Below are positions 17,037 to 27,309 of a DNA stretch of 64,000 nucleotides, in pieces. Source of the stretch: a virus; the IMG/VR virus record IMGVR_UViG_3300032086_003797, positions 110,626 to 174,625 of that record. One strand, written 5' to 3'. The notes under the pieces are model-generated. The model was not told where the DNA came from and did not search any database. It worked only from the letters and a program-made list of their open reading frames with translations. How positions within the stretch are numbered: the stretch's first letter is position 1; every line of letters begins with the position of its first letter. The position numbers and the translations under genes are program-made.

Positions 17037-17290
17037 TGCCGAGATATTCTTACGAGTGTCACTCCTGCAAAAGTATATTTGATGCAGTTCATCACCATCA
17101 ACAAATTTTGCAGGAGTGTACATTCTGTGAGAGTGAAGACATAAAAAGAATTATTAGTAAAGTTTATTTGCACAAGAAAACCACTACAGACGATGCAGCG
17201 GGTAATAAAGTCAAAGAAACTATAGCAGAAACTATAGAAGAGATGAAGAAATATAAAAAGCACTCTACAAGAGAAAGAGATCATAAATGA
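17036..17290 (+). CDS. FmdB-like zinc-ribbon protein
   Basis: PRYSYECHSCKSIFDAVHH with a second pair in LQECTFCES gives a CxxC...CxxC zinc ribbon of the FmdB/regulatory type in the first 35 residues, followed by a charged helical tail with no further motif. Such proteins bind zinc and may touch nucleic acid or RNA polymerase. It starts on the last base of the previous stop. Its place next to the sigma factor makes a link to transcription possible. Confidence 0.8.
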   Translation: MPRYSYECHSCKSIFDAVHHHQQILQECTFCESEDIKRIISKVYLHKKTTTDDAAGNKVKETIAETIEEMKKYKKHSTRERDHK

Positions 17291-17583
17291 CAGGCTGGGT
17301 ACTATTGATACTTCACTTGTTATTCGACATCGCAATTGTATGGTATGTGCGTGAGATGTTATTAAGATTTAGTATGTTATCACAAGGCTTTGATGATATA
17401 AAAACTGTACTAGATGAGTATACAGATCATGTGGAAGAAATCAGTAAGATGGAAGCATACTACGGTGATGAAACTATTTTAAATCTACTTCGACACTCCA
17501 ATGATACGAGAGAATACCTAGAAGAATATAGGACCCTATTTTCTCTAGAAGAAGAAGGGGATCTAGAAAATGCAGAAAGCTAA
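17287..17583 (+). CDS. Small membrane-anchored hypothetical protein
   Basis: Residues 4-24 (WVLLILHLLFDIAIVWYV) form one hydrophobic transmembrane segment; the rest is an acidic helical domain with YTDHVEEISKMEAYYGDETI and a very acidic end. Similar small proteins occur before late genes in marine T4-like phages, but I cannot give a function. It overlaps the previous stop by four bases and the next gene by 14. Confidence 0.65.
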   Translation: MTGWVLLILHLLFDIAIVWYVREMLLRFSMLSQGFDDIKTVLDEYTDHVEEISKMEAYYGDETILNLLRHSNDTREYLEEYRTLFSLEEEGDLENAES

Positions 17584-18283
17584 ACCAAGAGCTAAAAGAG
17601 CAAAGAGTAAAAGTAAAAAGAATCATTATTTTACAAAAGATACTGAAATGGCAATTGTAGAATATGCCAGGACTGAAGATATTACCTATCGAACCAAATT
17701 ATACATAGAGCATATCCAACCAGCATTCAATGAGTTGGTGGACAAAATAGTATACACATACAAATTTACTTCTTTGCAAAATGTGGATAATCACAAAGAA
17801 GACTGTAAAATATGGCTGACTACAATCTTGGATAAATATAATCCAGATCGTGGTACTAAGGCTTTTTCTTATTTTTCAGTAGTTACAAAGAATTGGTTCA
17901 CACACAAGGCTAAGAAGCAAACCAAAAGAAACAAAAGAGAAATAGAGTTTGGTTCTGTAATAAAAGAAATAGATATCATCAACAGTAATGAAAAGGGCAC
18001 TATTGAGGATAGCCTTGAAGACCAGCAGTTTTGGGCTTTTTTACTGACAGAAGTAAGTAAGTGGGGTGATGAAGATCTCCGAGAAAACGAAAGAAAAGTA
18101 TTGGATGCTATTCAAACCCTAATGAATAACATCGAACAGATCGAGATTTTTAATAAAAAAGCTATTTATTTATACATGCGTGAAATCACTGGGCTGAATA
18201 CAAAGCAGATAGTAAGCAGCCTAAAGAGGTTACGACAAAAATATGCTGACTTTAGAAAAAGATGGCTTGAAGGCGAGGTATAA
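17570..18283 (+). CDS. gp55-like late sigma factor
   Basis: A 237-residue sigma70-type protein. After a basic N-terminus, NPDRGTKAFSYFSVVTKNWFTHKAKK matches the region 2 helix of small phage sigma factors (NPDxGxxAFSYF), the part that binds core polymerase and the -10 DNA. T4 gp55 recognises late promoters of the TATAAATA type together with the sliding clamp. A C-terminal helical region (KKAIYLYMREITGLNTKQIV) looks like a helix-turn-helix, which T4 gp55 lacks. Its position before the tail genes fits a role in late transcription. Confidence 0.75.
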   Translation: MQKAKPRAKRAKSKSKKNHYFTKDTEMAIVEYARTEDITYRTKLYIEHIQPAFNELVDKIVYTYKFTSLQNVDNHKEDCKIWLTTILDKYNPDRGTKAFSYFSVVTKNWFTHKAKKQTKRNKREIEFGSVIKEIDIINSNEKGTIEDSLEDQQFWAFLLTEVSKWGDEDLRENERKVLDAIQTLMNNIEQIEIFNKKAIYLYMREITGLNTKQIVSSLKRLRQKYADFRKRWLEGEV

Positions 18284-18287
18284 ATGA

Positions 18288-18581
18288 ATGGGACAGAACT
18301 TAGATGTGTTAATAACCAAGGCTCTTCTTAATATAGAGCAGGACAGAAATACAACTGAAGAGTTGCTGGGGGAGTTAAAAGATTATCTCTCAGGAGCCAA
18401 AGACAGATATGCAGAATCTGGAACCGTTGCTGCCAAGCTGGTGGAAACCTTACAGCGTTCAAATGAACAATTAGTTAAGCTCGCTGCAATAGTGCATAAA
18501 AAAGAGTCTACAAACAAAAGCCAATCACTAACAGAAGAAGATAAGGATGATCTCTTTGACATGATCCAAGGACAGGGATAA
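18288..18581 (+). CDS. Hypothetical helical protein
   Basis: A 97-residue, mostly helical protein with an acidic C-terminus (TEEDKDDLFDMIQG). It lies between the sigma factor and the tail enzyme. The acidic, hydrophobic end recalls the clamp-binding tails of T4 gp33/gp55, so a late-transcription cofactor is a possibility, but nothing in the sequence proves it. The start is the ATG at 18288; the ATG at 18284 is in another frame. Confidence 0.55.
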   Translation: MGQNLDVLITKALLNIEQDRNTTEELLGELKDYLSGAKDRYAESGTVAAKLVETLQRSNEQLVKLAAIVHKKESTNKSQSLTEEDKDDLFDMIQGQG

Positions 18582-20966
18582 ATGTCCGTAGAGAACAAAA
18601 GTCAAAAAGCTACCGTGCTTGAATTATTTCAAAAGATGCACGAAGAGAAAAGTTATAACACCAATGCTTATAGTCTTACAAACCCAAAAGACTCTGGTGA
18701 AACTTTCAAGGAAATACAGCAAGAAAGAAATTCAACAGATAGCTTTGCAGGGCGCACTTGGTTCCCAGCTATGGTGGTTCATAATTTAGAAAGTAAAGTC
18801 AGAACACCCTCAATAGGTGATAGAGAATTGATCGGTGGTCATAAACTTGTATACACCGCAACAGGTGATAAATCTATATCCGTCAGATGCTTAGTACCAG
18901 GGATGGTCCTACGCCACCCTACATCAATTGATGATTCAATTATCAAACAATATCCCAGATTTACATGCGATCTAAACACAATCAATTCGATCCCACCAGT
19001 TGGTTCAATTTTGATGGTAATGTGGAATGATAAAAACATAAGAAACGGTGGTATCATACTCGGATATGCTCTAGGCGGGCAAAAACAACAAGATGATTTT
19101 AGTATATTTACGGCGGCAGAATCTTGCGGCGAAGTAGTGCCAAACAAGATGAAAACAACTCATGCAGCAGGAGAGTCGCTACCAGCAAATAATATAGCGC
19201 AACAAGCTGAAATAAAAGTAGAGAACACTACCCCTGACCCAAAAGAGGTAGAGTCCTTAGCTAGCGCCGCCGCCCCAAATAGCCGATGGACAACAACTGA
19301 TCAGCCACCACCAGGCTCTTCTGCTCCAGTAAAAGCTGAAACAAAAAAGAATCCTCAAACTCCAGCAGAGGTGCCAAAAACAATAGAGCCCGCACCTAAG
19401 CAGCCAAGTTATGAGATAATATGTAATAAATCATACCAGCTTAGCGAGACTACTGAAGAAGGAAATGGCGTATCCCCTAATCACGAGCAGTCAAGAAGGG
19501 GAGACACATCAAATAAATTTTGTAGAGTAGAAGAGTTAGCAAAGAGGGTAGGGATACCACCAAGATTATTATTAGCATTTATGGAAGTAGAAAGTAAAGG
19601 TAATGCCCGTGCTGTAAGGTTTGAACCACATATATTTGTAGGCGGAATAAGATCACGAAATATCGATAAAGCAAGACCAGATCTAATAAATAAAGTACCC
19701 TGGACTCCTCGTAATCCAAAACCACCAGCAAGTAAAGATAGAGCATGGTATATTTCCAGAGTGAATAAGGAAACTAATAGAGCCGCTTTCAACAAGGCAT
19801 ATGCTTTAGACCCAGTAGCTGCTATTCAATCAACTTCATTCGGTCAATTTCAGGTCATGGGTCGAAATTTGCTTAAGGAGTTTAAGAATAACCCTGTATC
19901 AGCCATGCAAGCTTATGATAGCGATCCTGAGGCTGTCTCGGATAGACTTCTTATAACATGGATTGAGGGTAGTTATCATTGGCGTCGTGTCGCAAAAGCA
20001 GGAGCTAGAACAGGAAACTATGATTTTATCAAATTAGCAACTTATTATAACGGTCGTGGTCAAGCTGAAAAATACGGTAATTTACTGAAGGAAGCTTACG
20101 ATAGACTTGAGGGAACAGATATACTTTGTCGAGACAACATACCAGTTGGCAATCCTCGACCTGCCCCGCCACCCCCAGAAGAGGACGGACTTACGCTCGA
20201 TTCCTGGGTTAGGGGTAAATTTAAAGGCGCAATCCCAGCTATTGAAATAATTAAGGATGGTCCCGTTAGATCTGCTAAGGGAAAAAAAGGCTTAATAGCA
20301 AAAAGCTTAGAAGAGCCGATCAAAAATATGATAGCAGCATATAAAAAAGATGTTCCTAATGGACCAGCGTTACAAATAAATTCTACATATAGATCATATG
20401 ATGTACAGCTTAAAGCCAGAAGAGACCTTCTAAAGCCTAAATGGAGAGAAGAGTACAACCGCCGTGGCGGCGAAGGCAATGCTGCCGCTGAAAAATGGTT
20501 AGCCAGCCGATCACCGCAAAGAAAATATTTTAGAATACCTGTGGCTAGACCTGGTTACTCTAATCACAACTCTGGCATAGCGGTAGATTTCCAAACATCT
20601 GCTGGCGGCGGCATGGCTTTCAAGCGAAAAAAATCAACATATAAAGAAGACAGGTTTTATGATCATAGAGCAAAAACCAGAAGATATAAAGGAAAGCAGG
20701 CGCATAACTGGCAAGGCACTAAAAATGATGAGGTTCAGCCGTGGAAATGGATGGCAGAAAATGCACACAGGTATGGATTCATAAGAACTGTAACGTCAGA
20801 ACGATGGCACTTTGTTTATGTGGGATCAAGCGCACCATCAAAGAGATTCTCTAAGGTTAAGAAAAGCCATGGTAGCTGGGATGGTTTAGCAGGAGTGGTG
20901 CCTGATAAAGAACAGGCACGTCGAAGGCGAGCAGAACAAGCTCGACGAAGAAGTCAAGGGAGTTAA
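18582..20966 (+). CDS. Baseplate hub/tail lysozyme with muramidase and M15 peptidase domains
   Basis: A 794-residue protein that should cut the host wall during DNA entry. Residues 50-165 look like an OB-type baseplate domain (RCLVPGMVLRHP, IPPVGSILMVMWND). A proline-rich linker follows. Residues about 315-510 are an N-acetylmuramidase-like domain: LLAFMEVESKGNARAVRFEPHIF gives the catalytic glutamate (E336 or E338), followed by QSTSFGQFQVMG and ATYYNGRGQAEKY. Residues 575-750 are a VanY-type D,D-peptidase: STYRSYDVQLKAR, YSNHNSGIAVDF (H662, D669) and SERWHFVY (H743) supply the zinc ligands and base. The end is a repeated RRR-rich helix. T4 gp5 has only a lysozyme, so the double activity is unusual. 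Confidence 0.85.
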   Translation: MSVENKSQKATVLELFQKMHEEKSYNTNAYSLTNPKDSGETFKEIQQERNSTDSFAGRTWFPAMVVHNLESKVRTPSIGDRELIGGHKLVYTATGDKSISVRCLVPGMVLRHPTSIDDSIIKQYPRFTCDLNTINSIPPVGSILMVMWNDKNIRNGGIILGYALGGQKQQDDFSIFTAAESCGEVVPNKMKTTHAAGESLPANNIAQQAEIKVENTTPDPKEVESLASAAAPNSRWTTTDQPPPGSSAPVKAETKKNPQTPAEVPKTIEPAPKQPSYEIICNKSYQLSETTEEGNGVSPNHEQSRRGDTSNKFCRVEELAKRVGIPPRLLLAFMEVESKGNARAVRFEPHIFVGGIRSRNIDKARPDLINKVPWTPRNPKPPASKDRAWYISRVNKETNRAAFNKAYALDPVAAIQSTSFGQFQVMGRNLLKEFKNNPVSAMQAYDSDPEAVSDRLLITWIEGSYHWRRVAKAGARTGNYDFIKLATYYNGRGQAEKYGNLLKEAYDRLEGTDILCRDNIPVGNPRPAPPPPEEDGLTLDSWVRGKFKGAIPAIEIIKDGPVRSAKGKKGLIAKSLEEPIKNMIAAYKKDVPNGPALQINSTYRSYDVQLKARRDLLKPKWREEYNRRGGEGNAAAEKWLASRSPQRKYFRIPVARPGYSNHNSGIAVDFQTSAGGGMAFKRKKSTYKEDRFYDHRAKTRRYKGKQAHNWQGTKNDEVQPWKWMAENAHRYGFIRTVTSERWHFVYVGSSAPSKRFSKVKKSHGSWDGLAGVVPDKEQARRRRAEQARRRSQGS

Positions 20967-20968
20967 TA

Positions 20969-21889
20969 ATGGCAGGCGGTACAAGAATAAAAGCTGTAGA
21001 CCAAACAGGTGTTTCAGGCGATAGAAATAAAGTAAAACAGGGACCAGGCAATAAATCTCTCGGCGGGTCAAATTCTAGATTAGTAGAACCACATGGAAAC
21101 TACAATCAGGTAGATTCTGAAACAATATACCAAGGAGAGAACAACAACTTTATAATTCTTGGACGTGATCGCCCGAGTGACCCAAACAGTGGTTATGGTG
21201 GTAAGGGACACTCACACACTTCAACCATTAGAATAGTGGCAGGTTTGCATGGAAGGAATGTAAAAGAAGAAAAAATCATTTCTGAAAACCCACGCAAGAC
21301 AGAACCCCAATTTTTGAACCCCGATCCTGTTCTAGACGCTGCTACCATATATTTGTCTCAAAAAACAGATATAGATAGGAATTTTCATATAAACACAGGT
21401 GGTCGATATGGTGCCCCTAAAGGTCGATCCGCAGCCCTCATGAAAGCAGATTGTATTAGGCTTGTTGGTCGTGAGGGTGTTAAGATAATTACTGGGACCG
21501 ATAAAAAGAATTCACTGGGCAAACCAATCACAAAACCAATTGGTATTGAGCTAATAGCAGGTAACGATACATCGGATATGCAACCAATAGCAAAAGGTAA
21601 AAGCGTGGTCAAAGCCTTTGAAGATATGACTGAATTAGTGAAACAGCTTAGTATGATTGTAGAGAAGCAGGGTATTGCGATTAATGCACTGGCTGCTGGC
21701 GGAATCCCAACTCCTTTTGGTATAGCAGCATACCCTCTCCTGCCAGTTGGTGCAGCAACTGCGCTTACGTTTAATACTATTGCTATGTCATTTATTGCAA
21801 CCTTTCAAGGAAACCTGGCTAACTTCAAAGAGTTGAAACTAAAATACGATAAAAACAAAATCTATAGTAGATATAATATGACAAACTAG
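20969..21889 (+). CDS. Putative baseplate spike/structural protein
   Basis: A 306-residue protein after the tail lysozyme. The middle part has short strands (DAATIYLSQKTDIDRNFHI, ALMKADCIRLVGREGVKIIT) like the beta-helical parts of phage spikes. The C-terminal third is helical and hydrophobic (ALAAGGIPTPFGIAAYPLLP). From place and strand pattern it is probably a spike or hub partner of the lysozyme. No family can be named with certainty. Confidence 0.55.
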   Translation: MAGGTRIKAVDQTGVSGDRNKVKQGPGNKSLGGSNSRLVEPHGNYNQVDSETIYQGENNNFIILGRDRPSDPNSGYGGKGHSHTSTIRIVAGLHGRNVKEEKIISENPRKTEPQFLNPDPVLDAATIYLSQKTDIDRNFHINTGGRYGAPKGRSAALMKADCIRLVGREGVKIITGTDKKNSLGKPITKPIGIELIAGNDTSDMQPIAKGKSVVKAFEDMTELVKQLSMIVEKQGIAINALAAGGIPTPFGIAAYPLLPVGAATALTFNTIAMSFIATFQGNLANFKELKLKYDKNKIYSRYNMTN

Positions 21890-21898
21890 GAAATATAG

Positions 21899-24800
21899 AT
21901 GGCACACAGTTTTGAGGACCTATACAATTTATACAGAAATCAGCCAGATGGACCTGATGCTGAGATTGCCTATTTTAGGCAAAATGGTATAAGACAAATA
22001 AATGTAAATGTTCGTGATGACCAAGCAACGGTGGTCATGATTGATGCTAACGGGCAAACTCACAGAGCTACAGGCAGAGTGCCTCAAGAAGAGGTGCCAC
22101 CTCAAGCAGCACAAGAAGATCTTGGGTATGAGGGGAAGATTACATCAGACCCTTTATCTGTTGAGGAAAGATCGATCATAGACCCCAATCCAGATATAGC
22201 CATATTTACAAATCAAGATGCATTTCATGGAAGTTACCCAGAAGATCGCCTACAGGAGTTAGGGATAACAAATCAAGGCACATGGTTCAATACATATAGG
22301 GAAGGATTGAGATATCGTTATAACCCCCCAAGCGAAGATATAAATAATCCAACCTCGCCTGAAGACGCCGCTCGGATAACGGAGACATCAAAGTTAAAGT
22401 TTAAGTATAAACTTATAAAACAGCAAGCTACTAAATTAGCACCAATGTCTTTCCCATTCACAGTGGAAACAAGAGGGGCTAACAGGGTGCCGTTTAATCG
22501 TGCTTTCCCACCAGTTAAGGTTGAATTTACTCTATTGGATGCAATTTATTTTGCCACTCTACATCCTCATATAATAGCAGGGTTCACAGTAGAAAGTAGA
22601 GGTTTCCTGTTTAGAGAAACAAAATATAAATTTCTATATCTGGAAAAAACCTCTACAGAGGATGAACCAGGCACTAGACTAGCAAGAGAAATAATGGTTG
22701 GTAGGGGCATGTACACGCAAACTGCAACTGCATCTACAAGAAAACCAGTTATGCCTTTAACTGCCCAGACTATCCCTACTAAGGCAGAACAAAAGGAATT
22801 GGACAGCACAACTGCATCCCTATCAGCACAAGAAAATCAAGAAAAACAAAAACAAGCAGAGCGTAGGTCTGCGGGAACAAGCAGAAACGCATCACTCCAA
22901 ATGGATGGGACTAAGCCTCTTGGTAGGCAGGTATTATATGCAAAAATATTGGAAGACGGAGCAGTTTGGGTATCACAGTTACCTAATGCGAAGCCTAGCG
23001 CAGATCCAAGTGTAGGGGAAACATCCTTAGCTAGCAGCATAACTAATAGTCATTTGAATAGGATAGTGCAAGCCGCAGGTGACGACGGATTACTGGATGA
23101 TGAGAACGATGGAAAATGGTCAAATATAAATGAGTACACAGGTGATTTTTATGATACTACCACCGACCCTGGTAGAGAGAAATTTGCTTACGAAATAAAA
23201 AAGGTCGGCAATACTGTTTATATACAGAAGCTAGAAAAAGTTCAAAATGTAACACCTACTGAACAGAAACAAGAAGCGGACGCCAGTGCTATAACTTCCA
23301 ACAACAGAACAGAAGATGCATATAACTATGATGACTGGACAACCAATATTAACTCTGATAGAGGCGTCCCCAATTCTTATTACAACCCCAGGTACCCTGA
23401 GTCAGTTGCTGTAGCCAAGGATGAAGGTTCTTATTTTGTGGTGATGAAAGCCCCCGCAGATGTTGAGGATAGTTTAGATTATCGAGCCGAAGAAGCTGAG
23501 CTAAAGGAATTGATGTATCGTGCTTTGTGCAACCACCTAAACAAGCCGATAACTGATATGCCTAGCACTCTGAGCCATGAGATGAAGACTCACTTTGACC
23601 CAAGGCCAAATTCAGCGCCACTTATAGCCTTGATAATAAAGAAGACAGAATTTGATAAGTCAGCAGCATCTGGCAATATTAAAACTGATCTAGATGAACT
23701 AACCCTCCAGAGGGCTATATTGACCAGTCAAAAAAGGTCAGAAAAAAATATATCTTTTACTTTAGAAAAGATGGACCCTTTATTCGAGACAGCTTCGCAC
23801 ATTGTTAGAAAATATGCACGCATTGTTGCTGGACAGGGATTGGGCTCGGCTGATATAGGAGTCAATTTATATAAGCAATATATGGCTCTATCTAAGTTTA
23901 CTAGTAAGGTAAGATCAGCTTTAGCCCACAATGGTGTATATCCAGATGCAAGTGACCAAATAGAAATAGGATTTACAAACGATTATCAAATGCTGCACAT
24001 TATACATAAATCTAGGATGTATTTCAGTGGCTTTAAGAGGGCAACAATAGATAATGAAATAGCTGTTACTTTGGAAATAGATTCTATACAAGACCAACCA
24101 GAGGGACAGTTTCCATCACAATTAGAGAGCGACAAAAACTATTTTAGGATCTACAAGCAGACTGAATTTGGGTATGTGTTTTTTGCAGAGGAGATAGTAA
24201 AAAACAACCCACCAAATGCTAGCGATCGAAAACTCACACCGTGGGTAGACTTTGTTCGACTTTATACATACCCTGCACCAACTATCAACCCAACTAAAGT
24301 TAACAATAAAAATAAACTTACCGATGACGGGGATGACCAGATACCATCTCAAAGCCTAACAGATACGGGATCAGAGATTGAATCTGATGATATTATAGGG
24401 AGTTCGCAGGTAGCATATGTAGATAAATCAGCGAGTAAGCCTGGCACACAGATAAGGACAGTAACACAGTCTCAAAAAGAATCTGAAGCCATCAATATTC
24501 GATCCTTCATTGAGAAGAAACAGAAAATAGAAAGAAAGGCAAAATCTTTAGAGCCGCTAGTAGAAGATGCAGTCATGAACTGTGGTAATTTACCACAATT
24601 ACTAGATCAGATCAAGGAGTTATCTGATTTGTTTGATTTGGTATTAGATCAAATTTCATTAGATGAACTGTTTGCAGCCCTACGAGATTCGCTCCTGCAA
24701 GATTTGCAAAAATTATTTGCTATGAAAGATTTAGCAGAAGGCTACACGCCAGGAGCTTTCGCAGGCGCTGGAGATCAAGGAGAAGGTCTTGATACCACTC

Positions 24801-27298
24801 TTTCTACAAGAGCATCAAAACTTGTTTGCGCTCCTTCTTCTGAGTTTGAGGACTTTTTACAAAACGACCTGGCTTGTGCCTTAGACCAAATCGGTGATTC
24901 ATTGAAGAACCAACTCCTTGGTCGAGACTTGAACAATTTACCACTTGATCAGCTAGTTGAGGATAGGATTCGCAATCTATTCGGGATAAGCATACCCTTC
25001 ATACCTATTGAGGGTATTTTATCATTTATACTAAAAATAGTATCCGAAATACTCAAAGAAGCCCTAAGACAAGTTTTGGTAGCTTTAGTGCAAGAGGCAC
25101 TTGAAAAATATTTAGACTGTGAAAATATTCCACTTCTCGATGATAACATCGCTAAACTGGGAGATATAAAAAATCCCGCACAACTATTGGAGTATGGTAA
25201 ATCTCGCCTGGGTGATCTAATCGGAGACATAGATCTTAACAAGCTTGTTGATGAGCTTGGGATAGAGTTACCCCTAGAACAGCTTCAAGAAGTATTTGAG
25301 AAAGTGTCAGATTGCCTAAACTCCATGGAAATGTTAGCTCTATTATCAGGCAACGCAGGTCCGTTGATAATGCAACTTGTGCGTGAGCAATTCGGTGGAC
25401 TTTTGCTAGATGATCAAATAGATTTATTATTTGACAAAATTGGTGACAATGTATCAGATGAAATAAAGAATGGTATAGTGCCAGAGGAATTTTATGTTGA
25501 CTACTGTAATAAGGCAGACTATGTTAGGGCAGCTAGCAAGGCTTTAGATCTGCTAAGAGACAAGGGTCTTACAGACGAGCAAATTAAAAATCAAGCTGAT
25601 GAGGAGATTAAGAGAGCAGCAGATAAAATAAAATCAATGTGTGATTTTGAAAACCTAGCCAACAATGCTTTGATAAATGCTCTTAATAACATAAAAGCAC
25701 CTGATGCTATTGTAGACCTTCAGAGCAAAGCATCCTCCAATATTGCAGCAATAGCGCAAGCAGGGATTAAAGCAGAGGCAAAACCTTTCATCCTCGGTCG
25801 CACACCTCCCAAATATGGCGGTTTCAATCTTGGTTCACTTGCTCCTCTGATTCCATTTCCCGATCCAACATATGGATCAGAACAATTAGTTCGTGTGTCA
25901 GACGATCGTAATTTAGCCTTGAAAGGTTCGGGCGGCAAAACCGCAGAGCGTGTAGAGGTTAGCTATAATTCAGAACACGATGAATATCGGATTGGTAATC
26001 TTAGAATAGTTGTTTCTACTCCAACATCTGATGCTGATCGGGGTCCAACAGAACAAGCTGTAGGAATAAATGATGAGATACAGGAAAAGCCAAATGACAT
26101 AGTAACAATTATAGTCCATGACATAAAGCCTGACAATCAAGGCGTTCGCCGTGAAACCTATGTTGACGAGTTTGGTCAGTTTATAGAAAGCAAAAAAGAA
26201 GAATTAGAGCAAGATAGAAATGTTTTAGTGTTTTTACAAACTCAGCCTGACAGGAATTATAGCCGCCCAACCCACAGCCGACTGCCAAGATTTATCAACC
26301 GCCCAAGGGAACTGGGTGAATTCTTAAATCTGTTTTTATCCGCACATCAAGAAAACATATATGGATTTGGCATAACAAGTGATCAAATAGAAGAGGCGTA
26401 TATAGTTGGCAGTGAAGAAGATGGGGAAGCAGCATATCTAAGAGCGCCCGAATCACATGAGGCGGGCAAGTACCCCTATCCTTTGATGGAGAATTTGGTA
26501 ATCGACCGTGGTAATGATATGGAAATATTCAATGCTTTTTTTAGAAAAGATGATATCAATCTCAAGAAAAACCCAAGACAAGATTATTTTGAGTCTGGGA
26601 TATTCAATGCAGGGAAGGCATACGAGAAGCTTTATGCCGATTTACAGGAAGAGCCTACATTGGTCAACGCAGGACCAAACTTTGAGAAAAAGGTAAAGAG
26701 AACAACTGCTACTGTTGGCATAGGCGCACGACTAATGCCATTCTTTTGTGCGATATGGCCTTTGTTCAACGCCCCAAGCGGACAAAGAATCAGGTTTGCA
26801 TCCAAGGGAGAGGGTCAATATGATGACCGCATCTTTAGGGAGATTATAGAAAATTACCTTACAAGGAAAATAACTTTTCAACTTGAGAATCTAGGTGTCT
26901 TAGACATGTATAATAAGGTATTAGCAGAGGACGATTTTGAGATCGCCGATGTTGTTTCAGTGTTTCTGGATGGTATATTTGTAGATAATCCCGATGAATC
27001 TAACAAAGTTTTATATGAAGCAATAAACTTCAACGACAGCATTCCAACAAGCGGACAGGGTTCCACCAGCCAACATTTTGTTTTAAATGTCTTGGGCACT
27101 CAGGACGGAGTTAGTAATTATAATGCAGTTCGGGATAATATTTCTCGGAGCGTATATCCTGTCGAACCTCTTCTGGCGGTATCAACTATTTACTTAGAGA
27201 CCTCTTGTAATGCAACTGGTTTATTGGGAACTTCATTTGTAAAGTCTTCAATAGATGCAGATCAATTACTTAGGAAGTTTTTTGATCCATTAATTTAG
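21899..27298 (+). CDS. Very large baseplate/virion structural protein
   Basis: An 1799-residue protein placed between the lysozyme/spike genes and the gp25 homologue. The first 900 residues are mixed alpha/beta. The middle (about residues 880-1280) is rich in amphipathic helices with isolated cysteines (MNCGNLPQLLDQIKELSDLF, YLDCENIPLLDDNIAKL, VSDCLNSMEMLALLSG), which look like repeated helical hairpins. A hydrophobic SIPFIPIEGILSFILKIVSE stretch lies at about 1040-1060. It could be a tape-measure-like, hub or wedge component. I do not recognise the family. Confidence 0.6.
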   Translation: MAHSFEDLYNLYRNQPDGPDAEIAYFRQNGIRQINVNVRDDQATVVMIDANGQTHRATGRVPQEEVPPQAAQEDLGYEGKITSDPLSVEERSIIDPNPDIAIFTNQDAFHGSYPEDRLQELGITNQGTWFNTYREGLRYRYNPPSEDINNPTSPEDAARITETSKLKFKYKLIKQQATKLAPMSFPFTVETRGANRVPFNRAFPPVKVEFTLLDAIYFATLHPHIIAGFTVESRGFLFRETKYKFLYLEKTSTEDEPGTRLAREIMVGRGMYTQTATASTRKPVMPLTAQTIPTKAEQKELDSTTASLSAQENQEKQKQAERRSAGTSRNASLQMDGTKPLGRQVLYAKILEDGAVWVSQLPNAKPSADPSVGETSLASSITNSHLNRIVQAAGDDGLLDDENDGKWSNINEYTGDFYDTTTDPGREKFAYEIKKVGNTVYIQKLEKVQNVTPTEQKQEADASAITSNNRTEDAYNYDDWTTNINSDRGVPNSYYNPRYPESVAVAKDEGSYFVVMKAPADVEDSLDYRAEEAELKELMYRALCNHLNKPITDMPSTLSHEMKTHFDPRPNSAPLIALIIKKTEFDKSAASGNIKTDLDELTLQRAILTSQKRSEKNISFTLEKMDPLFETASHIVRKYARIVAGQGLGSADIGVNLYKQYMALSKFTSKVRSALAHNGVYPDASDQIEIGFTNDYQMLHIIHKSRMYFSGFKRATIDNEIAVTLEIDSIQDQPEGQFPSQLESDKNYFRIYKQTEFGYVFFAEEIVKNNPPNASDRKLTPWVDFVRLYTYPAPTINPTKVNNKNKLTDDGDDQIPSQSLTDTGSEIESDDIIGSSQVAYVDKSASKPGTQIRTVTQSQKESEAINIRSFIEKKQKIERKAKSLEPLVEDAVMNCGNLPQLLDQIKELSDLFDLVLDQISLDELFAALRDSLLQDLQKLFAMKDLAEGYTPGAFAGAGDQGEGLDTTLSTRASKLVCAPSSEFEDFLQNDLACALDQIGDSLKNQLLGRDLNNLPLDQLVEDRIRNLFGISIPFIPIEGILSFILKIVSEILKEALRQVLVALVQEALEKYLDCENIPLLDDNIAKLGDIKNPAQLLEYGKSRLGDLIGDIDLNKLVDELGIELPLEQLQEVFEKVSDCLNSMEMLALLSGNAGPLIMQLVREQFGGLLLDDQIDLLFDKIGDNVSDEIKNGIVPEEFYVDYCNKADYVRAASKALDLLRDKGLTDEQIKNQADEEIKRAADKIKSMCDFENLANNALINALNNIKAPDAIVDLQSKASSNIAAIAQAGIKAEAKPFILGRTPPKYGGFNLGSLAPLIPFPDPTYGSEQLVRVSDDRNLALKGSGGKTAERVEVSYNSEHDEYRIGNLRIVVSTPTSDADRGPTEQAVGINDEIQEKPNDIVTIIVHDIKPDNQGVRRETYVDEFGQFIESKKEELEQDRNVLVFLQTQPDRNYSRPTHSRLPRFINRPRELGEFLNLFLSAHQENIYGFGITSDQIEEAYIVGSEEDGEAAYLRAPESHEAGKYPYPLMENLVIDRGNDMEIFNAFFRKDDINLKKNPRQDYFESGIFNAGKAYEKLYADLQEEPTLVNAGPNFEKKVKRTTATVGIGARLMPFFCAIWPLFNAPSGQRIRFASKGEGQYDDRIFREIIENYLTRKITFQLENLGVLDMYNKVLAEDDFEIADVVSVFLDGIFVDNPDESNKVLYEAINFNDSIPTSGQGSTSQHFVLNVLGTQDGVSNYNAVRDNISRSVYPVEPLLAVSTIYLETSCNATGLLGTSFVKSSIDADQLLRKFFDPLI

Positions 27299-27309
27299 GA
27301 GAGTAAGTC

